A stretch of DNA of 36,171 nt, taken from positions 1 to 36,171 of the forward strand of contig JADGOI010000012.1 in NCBI GenBank assembly GCA_017883075.1, written 5' to 3'. The DNA is from Acidimicrobiales bacterium. Lineage in GTDB: Bacteria; Actinomycetota; Acidimicrobiia; Acidimicrobiales; RAAP-2. Positions within the stretch are counted from its first letter, which is position 1. The number at the start of each line of letters is the position of its first letter. Shown here in pieces: positions 30,412-36,171 of the stretch. The position numbers and the translations under genes are program-made. The notes under the pieces are model-generated. The model ran no database searches and was not told the DNA's origin. It saw only the letters and a list, made by a program, of their open reading frames with translations.

Positions 30412-32858
30412 CGGGCATCCTTGGCGGCCAGTCGGCGCACGGCTCCGGCCAGGGCGGCTGAGCTGGTACGACCCCGTTTGGCGGCGTCGCGGGTGTCGAG
30501 GGGTCCGATGGGAAGCATGGGTTGGGCGCCGCCGTCGGCCTTGTCCCAATGCTCGACGTGCCAACCACGCCGACGGGCGATGGCGGCGAGTTTGGTCTCG
30601 GGGTTGACCGCCACCGGGAAGCCCACCGCCTCGAGCATGGGGAGATCGCTGGCCGAATCGGCATACGCCATCGACTCGGACAGCTCGAGACCCTCGGCTT
30701 CGGCATAGTCGGCCAGCACCAGGGCCCGGGCTTCACCGATCGGGGGGAGCTCGGCCAGGCGCCCGGTGTACCGGCCGTCCTTTTGGCTCAGGCGGGCGCA
30801 CACGATTTCATCGAAGAGCGGACGGAGAGGCTCCACCACGAAATCAAGGGCCCCGGTGATGAGGATGGTGCGATGTCCGAGGGCCCGGTGCTTTCGCACC
30901 CGGGCGATGGCCGCCGGAAACGACTTGGCCAATAGCTGATGATGGAAGAGCTCCCAACCATCGTCGTGGAGCTGGTCCACCGGGGCGTCTTCGTAGCGTC
31001 GATAGAACGACCGGAGGAAGTCTCCCCGATCGCGTCGGTCGAGGGCGAGCAGCGACGGAGCTTTGCGAACCAGTCCGGCGATGAACGCCGCCCGTTCGCC
31101 GGCCCGAAGATGGCGCGAGGCCAGCCACGCGTAGGAGTCGACCACGTTGGAAGCGATGAGGGTGTTCTCGAGGTCGAAGGCGGCCAGGTGACGGTCGGGG
31201 GAGAGGATGGCCTTGCGGGCCCGATCGGCCCGGGAGGGTTGTATCGATCTGCCTGGGGTGGTCCTGACCCGGGCGTGTTCGACGATCGACGGGAGGTGAA
31301 TCTCGCGGACATAGTGGTCCCAGTCCACCGCGGCCGGGTCGAGACAGAGCATCTGGCGGTCGTCCTCGTCCATGCGGTCCCAGAGCGCCAGCAGGCGGTC
31401 GACCCGGTAGCGGGCCTCGGTCTCGGTGTAGGCGCCATACAGCTCGACGTAGCCGAGGGCCCGATCGGCCAACAGGTGTTTCTCTTCGAGGGCGGCCATC
31501 CACGCCGCCTGGCGGCCGCGGATGGGCAACGACCCGACCACCTTTTCGGCCATGTCCATCGCCTTGCTGGCCCGGGTCAGCTGATGTTGGACCCGGCCCC
31601 GACCCGGAAACGACCACTCGGGTACCACGATGGGTTGGCCGTCGGTGTCGTAGAGGGGATGTTCGGTGAACCACTCCCGGATGAGCTCGACCAGACGGCC
31701 GTAGTGGAACGGATTTCGGACCCCGGAAGCCACGTGGTAAACGCTCGGCCCTTCGTAGGGCCGTCCCTCGGCGGCGTGGAGGAGACTCTCTCCGCTGACG
31801 GCGATGATGGTGGCCACCACCAAGTCCACCGGAATGACGTCGGTCACTCCCTCGGGAACGCCGGGGAATTCCTTCAGCAGGCCGCGGGCGTAGGAGACGA
31901 TGATCGGCTCTGCCATCCGGAACCCTCGGATCCACCCTGGGCGGGGCTCGGCCAACGCCGACTCGATGATGGACGGACGGACGATGGTGATGGGAATGAG
32001 GTCCCCGTACTGGGAGATGAGGGCTCGCTCACCGAGGGCCTTCGTATAGGGATAGGCGTCGGGCCAACCCAGTGATTGGGCCCGGACCTTCCCGATCTCG
32101 ACCAGCTGCTTCTTGACCCAGTCCTCGCGAAGTCGCTCGGCGCGCTCGGCCAACAGATGGAGCCCGGCCCCACCCAATTCGCTGCGGGCCGCCTTCGAGA
32201 ATGCGCGTAGTCGCTCGGGCCGGCGGGATTCGGCCTCGCTGTCGCCACGTTGGCGCCGGGCCGCGTCCACCTCACTCTTCCACGCCACGTCGAGGCTGAA
32301 CCGGTTGCCCTCGAGCAGTTCTTCTTTGGCCTCTCCCTGGTGGGTTCCGGCCACGTAGGCGGTGGAGACCGGGATGAAATGGACGGGCCCCACCCGACCT
32401 TCCGCCGCGGCCGCGTCCCGGGCAGCCACCATGGCCTCGGCCACCCTCGAGGGCCCGAGCAAGTTGACCTCGACCGCGGCATCGAGGGGGGAGTCGAAAC
32501 TGACCGACGCCGCCGAATGGATCACGATGTCGCACCGCGACAACTGTCGTCGTCCCTCTTCGTCGAGGCCCAGCCCGTCGGTACCGACGTCGCCGGCCAC
32601 GGCCGTCATTCGGCTGGCCACCTGGGTCTCGAACTGATCGCCACGCTCGTGGCGGAGCCGATCGAAACAATCGTTCTTCAGGATCTCCTTGGTGGCCCGC
32701 TGCATCGGTGTCGAACGGCGGGTCGGCCGGATGAGGAGTACGACCTCGCAATCGGGAACACTGCGCAACAATCTCTCCACCAGGGCCGTTCCCAGAAACC
32801 CGGTGGCTCCGGTGATAAAGAATCGTTTGCCGCCGAGGGCGCCACGAACACGGGTCAC
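30408..32858 (-). CDS. fatty-acyl-CoA reductase-like SDR fused to a HAD-IB domain
   Basis: An 816-aa bifunctional protein. Residues about 10-400 are an extended SDR of the male-sterility/NAD-binding-4 type: TGATGFLG (16-23), IHSAASVSFDSP (113-124), PVSTAYVAG, and the YxxxK pair Tyr269-Lys273; such enzymes reduce acyl-CoA to aldehyde or alcohol. Residues 555-780 are a SerB-like HAD: motif I is DLENT (562-566), so the second Asp is Glu; motif II is near TILITGALD; motif III is YADSASDLPML. Start GTG 32858 lies in the short divergent gap to the TetR gene. It is the first gene of a leftward operon with ADH, LarA-like and acyltransferase genes. The HAD activity is unproven because of the Glu. Confidence 0.92.
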   Translation of the reverse strand: MTRVRGALGGKRFFITGATGFLGTALVERLLRSVPDCEVVLLIRPTRRSTPMQRATKEILKNDCFDRLRHERGDQFETQVASRMTAVAGDVGTDGLGLDEEGRRQLSRCDIVIHSAASVSFDSPLDAAVEVNLLGPSRVAEAMVAARDAAAAEGRVGPVHFIPVSTAYVAGTHQGEAKEELLEGNRFSLDVAWKSEVDAARRQRGDSEAESRRPERLRAFSKAARSELGGAGLHLLAERAERLREDWVKKQLVEIGKVRAQSLGWPDAYPYTKALGERALISQYGDLIPITIVRPSIIESALAEPRPGWIRGFRMAEPIIVSYARGLLKEFPGVPEGVTDVIPVDLVVATIIAVSGESLLHAAEGRPYEGPSVYHVASGVRNPFHYGRLVELIREWFTEHPLYDTDGQPIVVPEWSFPGRGRVQHQLTRASKAMDMAEKVVGSLPIRGRQAAWMAALEEKHLLADRALGYVELYGAYTETEARYRVDRLLALWDRMDEDDRQMLCLDPAAVDWDHYVREIHLPSIVEHARVRTTPGRSIQPSRADRARKAILSPDRHLAAFDLENTLIASNVVDSYAWLASRHLRAGERAAFIAGLVRKAPSLLALDRRDRGDFLRSFYRRYEDAPVDQLHDDGWELFHHQLLAKSFPAAIARVRKHRALGHRTILITGALDFVVEPLRPLFDEIVCARLSQKDGRYTGRLAELPPIGEARALVLADYAEAEGLELSESMAYADSASDLPMLEAVGFPVAVNPETKLAAIARRRGWHVEHWDKADGGAQPMLPIGPLDTRDAAKRGRTSSAALAGAVRRLAAKDAR

Positions 32859-32868
32859 CAGATCTGTC

Positions 32869-32880
32869 TACCATATGGTA
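32869..32880. promoter_or_regulatory. perfect 12-bp palindrome TACCATATGGTA, predicted TetR operator with back-to-back -10 elements
   Basis: It fills most of the 23-bp gap between the divergent reductase and TetR genes. Read rightward, TACCAT (32869-32874) is 7 nt before GTG 32882; read leftward, TACCAT (32880-32875) is 16 nt before GTG 32858. One dimer bound here would block both promoters. The -35 elements would lie inside the opposite coding regions and are weak. Confidence 0.65.
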
Positions 32881-32881
32881 A

Positions 32882-33565
32882 GTGACCAAGTCGAGCGCCC
32901 CATCAGAGAGTGCAGCAGGCCGGGACAGGGGTCGGCCCCGACCCATGCCGACCAGTAACGGGGTGGCCGACGAGACGAGCACCCCGGCCCGCATCCTCGA
33001 CGCTGCTCTCGTCTCGTTCGCCACCCGTGGATATGAGGCCACCTCGCTCGACGCAGTGGCGGCGGGTTTGGAAGTGCGCAAACAGACGATCCTCTACTGG
33101 TTTCCATCGAAGGAAGTTCTCCTCGATGCGGTGATCGACCGGAGCGCCATCGAATTGTCCGAGGCATTGGAAGGATCTCTGGCCACCGCCGGCACCGGAT
33201 GGGTTCAGGTCGAGGCCGTGGTGCGCTCGGTGTTCAGGTTGGCGGCCCGACAGCCTGAGCTGTTGGGGCTGGTCCGGGAGATGGGGCGACTGGGCCCGCC
33301 GGCGGCGACCCGGTTCGTGGCTGCACTGGAGCCTCTGGTCAGACGCGCCTCGGAGTTTCTGGGGGCCGAGATGGATTCGGGTCACATGAGACGTCACGAG
33401 CCCCGTCTTCTGCTCTTGGCCATCTACTCCACCGTCATCGGGATGCTCACCGAGGTCGAGTTGCTTCGCGCCCTCGGTGAAGAGCCGACAGCCCGGTCAT
33501 TGGTCCGTCGGCGGGCGGAGATCCTCGACCTGTTGCGGTCGGCGTTGGTCACCAACCCAACGTAA
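32882..33565 (+). CDS. TetR-family transcriptional regulator
   Basis: A 227-aa TetR repressor. The HTH runs from about residue 36: ARILDAALVSFATRGYEATSLDAVAAGLEVRKQTILYWFPSKEVLLDAVI in pieces, with the recognition helix near VRKQTILYWF. The C-terminal helical domain (ELSEAL to LLRSAL) should bind the ligand. The first 30 residues are Ser/Arg/Pro-rich and probably disordered; GTG 32882 is used because it fits the leaderless spacing, but ATG 32945 is possible. It is divergent to the lipid operon over a palindromic gap, so it most likely represses that operon and itself, with a fatty acyl or product ligand (inference). Confidence 0.92.
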   Translation: MTKSSAPSESAAGRDRGRPRPMPTSNGVADETSTPARILDAALVSFATRGYEATSLDAVAAGLEVRKQTILYWFPSKEVLLDAVIDRSAIELSEALEGSLATAGTGWVQVEAVVRSVFRLAARQPELLGLVREMGRLGPPAATRFVAALEPLVRRASEFLGAEMDSGHMRRHEPRLLLLAIYSTVIGMLTEVELLRALGEEPTARSLVRRRAEILDLLRSALVTNPT

Positions 33566-33594
33566 GCGGTTTCTGATTCCTGTCGGGGCCCGAC

Positions 33595-34368
33595 TCAGTC
33601 GGAAGCGGCGGCTTTGCGTGCGCGCCGCGACGGCTTGGGTGGAGGAGGGAGCGGGCGTTTGGGGGTGTATCGCTTGTTGCCGGCCGGTGCGGGCGGCCCT
33701 TTTGACCGGGGTCCCCCGCGGGCAGTCGCGGTAGACGGACGGGGTGAGCCAGCCGGGCGCGATCCAGATGAGGATCGAGTCCTCGGAGCGGCTCTGGCCT
33801 CCCGGATCTTGCCCGCCGTCTCACGTTGGATCTTGTAGGAGCGGTACAACAGCCAAACGGCCAGGGCGAAGAACGGCAAACCCAAGAACAGAAACGATCC
33901 TCCGAATGCCGCGCCCGTGAACAACGCCACGAATCCGGCTGGGGCCCGGCGGCCCAAGATGGTGGCGGCGATCAACAACCCGGCGGCAACGAGCCCCACG
34001 ATCAGCGTCGTCTGCGGGGTGATCTGTCCCTTGGCCAATCGAAAGTTGTGGTTTTGGGTCTCGGCCAGGTAGATGATGACGCCGAAGAGGGCCGCTCCAC
34101 CGGCGGCGGCGAACGAGAAGCGCTTCTCCCGCTCGTCCAAGCGGTCGATGGCCCACTTGGTCGAGAAGCTGGATTGACCCGGTTCGATATTGGCGGACTG
34201 GACGCTGGCCCGAACCCGGTCGAGTCGCTTCGCCTTGCCGGTGGGTGCCTCTGCCGGGTCGGTCCCGTCCTCGTCTCCGATGGCGTTCTCGAACTCCTCG
34301 TGGAGAGACTCGTCATCTTCCACTTCGTCAGCCATGGAGTCGTCGAGGTCGCGATCCTTCGGGCTCAT
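33595..34368 (-). CDS. four-helix membrane protein of unknown function
   Basis: A 257-aa protein with three parts: an acidic cytosolic N-terminus (about 1-80), four hydrophobic segments between about 84 and 178 (FSFAAAGGAALFGVIIYLA, TTLIVGLVAAGLLIAATIL, then a pair in GFVALFTGAAFGGSFLFLG and LPFFALAVWLLY), and a strongly basic, Pro/Ser/Arg-rich tail (about 185-257) ending KPSRRARKAAASD. The charge asymmetry suggests both ends in the cytosol, with the tail able to bind nucleic acid or phospholipid head groups. No catalytic motif is seen. Start ATG 34368; TATCCT lies 7 nt upstream. It converges with the TetR gene. Confidence 0.82.
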   Translation of the reverse strand: MSPKDRDLDDSMADEVEDDESLHEEFENAIGDEDGTDPAEAPTGKAKRLDRVRASVQSANIEPGQSSFSTKWAIDRLDEREKRFSFAAAGGAALFGVIIYLAETQNHNFRLAKGQITPQTTLIVGLVAAGLLIAATILGRRAPAGFVALFTGAAFGGSFLFLGLPFFALAVWLLYRSYKIQRETAGKIREARAAPRTRSSSGSRPAGSPRPSTATARGGPRSKGPPAPAGNKRYTPKRPLPPPPKPSRRARKAAASD

Positions 34369-34375
34369 CGGACAC

Positions 34376-34381
34376 AGGATA
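34376..34381 (-). promoter_or_regulatory. -10-like TATCCT before the membrane-protein gene
   Basis: TATCCT on the minus strand is followed by 7 nt and ATG 34368, a leaderless arrangement. It abuts a CCGGG-TTG-CCCGG hairpin (34382-34394) that could be a terminator for the double-VOC gene or an operator. Confidence 0.45.
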
Positions 34382-34415
34382 CCGGGTTGCCCGGATAGGT
34401 CCTGACCGGCTCAGA

Positions 34416-35297
34416 TCAGCTTGGGACCACCACCAGCCGTAATCCGAGATTCTTCTCGGGCTCGATCACGATGGGGCAGCTGCCGTGAGCCGAGCCCCCC
34501 AGGCCGGGAAGGCCGGGTGGGGCCGGATCAGCACCGACCAAGGTGTCGGGCTCCTCGGCAGTCAGCAGCAGGTGGTGGACCCGGCCGGTTCGGTCGCCCA
34601 GCCACGCGGAGAGCTCCTTGGACTCGGGCCCGTCAGTGGGGGCGACCAGTCGTACGCCCAGAGGTCCGTCCCAGCGGAGATCTATCCACTGTTCACCGGG
34701 ACCGGTGCCGCGATCTACGACGTGGCCCCCGAGCAGTCCGCTGAACAGATCGACCCCGGTAGAGAGATCGGCCACCGCATGGGTGACTCGCAGAAGCGAT
34801 GCCGGTGCCACGGGACCGTCGCCGTTCTTTTTCTGGCGCCGCTCGGTCGGATAGCCCTCGGGTGGGGAACTGGCCCAGTCGACGAGGGCTTGAGCCAACT
34901 GCACCACGACCCCGGTTGCCTGCTTGGGATGGATGAATGCCTCCTTCCACCCGGGATCGCGGAGATCCACCCCAATCGGATCGAATCCGGCATCACGCAC
35001 CGCGTCGAGGGCCGCCAGAAGATCGGGGACTTTGAAGGTGAGGTGATGAGGGCCGGGCCCGTTCCGCTCGAGGAAGCGGGCCAGAAAGTCGTTGGTGGTG
35101 GTGTCGTGGGGCATCAACAGCTCAATCCGTGCCCCGTTGGCAAAATGCAGTTGTGCGGGTGAGAACCCGGTACCTTCCCCTCCGGACTTCCATTCGGCGC
35201 CAAGGTCAGGCGCGTAGCGTGCCCACGCGTCCTTCCACGCCGGAACGGCGTGCGCTACGTGATCGAGCACTATCTGCTTCAGCGACGGTGGAGTCAT
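34416..35297 (-). CDS. double-VOC-domain protein (glyoxalase/dioxygenase superfamily)
   Basis: A 293-aa protein with two VOC domains. Domain 1 (about 5-130) begins IVLDHVAHAVPAW and has GPGPHHLTFKVPDLLAALDAVRDAG, resembling glyoxalase-like PF13468 or methylmalonyl-CoA-epimerase proteins; domain 2 (about 165-290) begins LRVTHAVADLSTGVDLFSGLLGG and has GRVHHLLL. His-His and Glu positions at strand ends are plausible metal ligands. Start ATG 35297 is preferred to TTG 35303. It is upstream of the membrane protein gene on the same strand (47 nt). Reaction unknown. Confidence 0.85.
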   Translation of the reverse strand: MTPPSLKQIVLDHVAHAVPAWKDAWARYAPDLGAEWKSGGEGTGFSPAQLHFANGARIELLMPHDTTTNDFLARFLERNGPGPHHLTFKVPDLLAALDAVRDAGFDPIGVDLRDPGWKEAFIHPKQATGVVVQLAQALVDWASSPPEGYPTERRQKKNGDGPVAPASLLRVTHAVADLSTGVDLFSGLLGGHVVDRGTGPGEQWIDLRWDGPLGVRLVAPTDGPESKELSAWLGDRTGRVHHLLLTAEEPDTLVGADPAPPGLPGLGGSAHGSCPIVIEPEKNLGLRLVVVPS

Positions 35298-35370
35298 GGG
35301 CAAACACTGCTTCGGGACACACTGAATTGTCGAACCGGCAGGTGAGGTTGGCGGGTACCCACCGACTCGG

Positions 35371-35399
35371 TTGTCGTCCGGGCACCGCGGAGGTACCGT
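35371..35399 (+). promoter_or_regulatory. predicted amidase promoter
   Basis: TTGTCG (35371-35376), 17-bp spacer, TACCGT (35394-35399), then 5 nt to ATG 35405. A GGAGG (35389-35393) just before the -10 would not be transcribed if this promoter is used, so the start may be leaderless. Confidence 0.5.
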
Positions 35400-35404
35400 C
35401 GTTC

Positions 35405-36171
35405 ATGGACTTCCGTACCGATTCAGTTGTCGATCTGGCCGGGAGGGTGAGGCGGGGCGAACTCTCCGCCCGTGAGATGGTCGGCCACGCGTTGGCTCAG
35501 ATCGATGCCGATAATCCGACCCTCAACGCTTTCGTCGCCGTGGACGGGGAGCGGGCCCTGGACGCGGCGGCGGTGGTCGACGAGACGGTTGCCGCCGGCA
35601 AGGACCCGGGGCCACTGGCGGGCATCCCCATCGGGGTCAAGGACCTCGAAGACGCCGCCGGATACGTGACCACTCTCGGTTCACCGGCGTTCGCCGGCCA
35701 CGTACCGGCCACGTCCGACTCGATTCTGGTGATGAGGCTGGTAGCGGCGGGGTGTGTCGTGGTGGGGAAGACCAACACCCCCGAGCTCGGATGGAAGGCC
35801 GACACCGTGAACTCGGTGTTTGGGCGCACGCTGAATCCGTGGAACCTCGCCCACAGCACCGGCGGCTCCTCGGGCGGAAGCGCGGCGGCCATCGCCTCGG
35901 GCATGGTTCCGCTCGCCACCGGCTCCGATGGTGGCGGCTCCATCCGGATCCCGTCAGCCAGTTGCGGGCTCTCGGGGATGAAGACGTCCCTCGGTCGAGT
36001 CCCGTCCGGAGGCGGACATCCTCCCGATTGGCAGAACCTTTCGACCAAGGGTCCAATGGCCCGCAGAATGTCCGATGTGGTTGCCGCCCTCGATGTGGTG
36101 GTGGGTCCCGATCCGACCGACCTGCGATCTCTGCCCCGTCCAGAGGCATCGTGGACGGCGGTGTTGGACGA
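35405..36171 (+). CDS. amidase-signature family enzyme, 3' part cut by window edge
   Basis: An amidase/GatA-type hydrolase; 255 codons are present of the usual 450-480. The Ser-cisSer-Lys triad region is visible: IGVKDLEDAAG with the catalytic Lys, and STGGSSGGSAAAIASG carrying both Ser residues, followed by GSDGGGSIRIPSASCGLSGMK. Such enzymes hydrolyse carboxamides, aryl-acyl amides or Glu-tRNA amidation substrates; no gatB/gatC is nearby, so a stand-alone amidase is more likely. Start ATG 35405, with GGAGGT 10 nt upstream and a TACCGT -10-like element 5 nt upstream; the window ends before the C-terminal half. Confidence 0.95.
   Translation, partial: MDFRTDSVVDLAGRVRRGELSAREMVGHALAQIDADNPTLNAFVAVDGERALDAAAVVDETVAAGKDPGPLAGIPIGVKDLEDAAGYVTTLGSPAFAGHVPATSDSILVMRLVAAGCVVVGKTNTPELGWKADTVNSVFGRTLNPWNLAHSTGGSSGGSAAAIASGMVPLATGSDGGGSIRIPSASCGLSGMKTSLGRVPSGGGHPPDWQNLSTKGPMARRMSDVVAALDVVVGPDPTDLRSLPRPEASWTAVLD

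Noticed and set aside
30939-32075. Plus-strand ORF of 378 codons opposite the reductase-HAD gene
   Set aside because: Antisense shadow; Rossmann, YxxxK and HAD motifs lie on the minus strand.
33582-33594. GTCGGG-G-CCCGAC palindrome between the TetR and membrane-protein genes as terminator
   Set aside because: It has essentially no loop and no U-run, so it is a poor RNA hairpin; it is only 13 bp in GC-rich DNA.

Overview
The window is GC-rich, gene-dense DNA of an actinobacterium, most likely a member of the Acidimicrobiia or a relative. The reasons are a MurT/GatD pair for lipid II amidation, several enzymes of F420-using families (a Ddn-like reductase and two luciferase-like oxidoreductases), a HAD-PlsC fusion and a reductase-HAD fusion of actinobacterial type, frequent GTG/TTG starts and many 4-nt ATGA/GTGA overlaps. 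No rRNA, tRNA, CRISPR, phage or insertion sequence was recognised. The genus cannot be told from the sequence.

Layout. (1) 1-3000: a phosphoketolase gene, cut by the left edge, lies divergent to an acetate kinase gene; together they form a phosphoketolase-to-acetate ATP bypass. (2) 3100-6100: a Ddn-like reductase, a DUF2236/MpaB-type oxygenase behind a strong inverted repeat, a very acidic small protein, and a family 5 uracil-DNA glycosylase. (3) 6149-12856: a catabolic divergon. A GntR/FCD regulator and a class III CoA-transferase read left. A six-gene run reads right: VOC enzyme, Cys-less carboxymuconolactone-decarboxylase-like protein, HMG-CoA-lyase-like enzyme, APH-type kinase, DUF7064-like protein and hotdog thioesterase. 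Two copies of a TTGTAYGCAA palindrome flank the shared promoter region. (4) 12968-16845: a mini zinc ribbon, two LLM oxidoreductases, a peroxiredoxin, a nitroreductase and an unknown protein. (5) 16854-20567: an MFS exporter, a tiny CxxC/GWHLG protein and a crotonase read left; YqgE and a GNAT acetyltransferase read right. (6) 20564-26553: a LysR regulator coupled to a lipoprotein hydrolase reads left; HAD-PlsC, MurT and GatD read right. (7) 26559-33565: a tightly overlapping four-gene lipid operon (acyl reductase-HAD fusion, Zn-alcohol dehydrogenase, LarA-like protein, PlsC-type acyltransferase) lies divergent to a TetR regulator across a 23-bp gap holding a perfect 12-bp palindrome. (8) 33595-36171: a four-helix membrane protein, a double-VOC protein and the start of an amidase.

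The most noteworthy system is region 7. It places a LarA-like protein in a fatty-acyl reduction/acylation operon; this protein keeps the presumed nickel-pincer Lys and His but seems to lack one catalytic His and the substrate-binding Arg. The second is region 3, with an unusually readable GntR operator layout and an uncharacterised CoA-ester pathway. A window-wide pattern of -10-like hexamers 5-10 nt before start codons suggests many leaderless transcripts.
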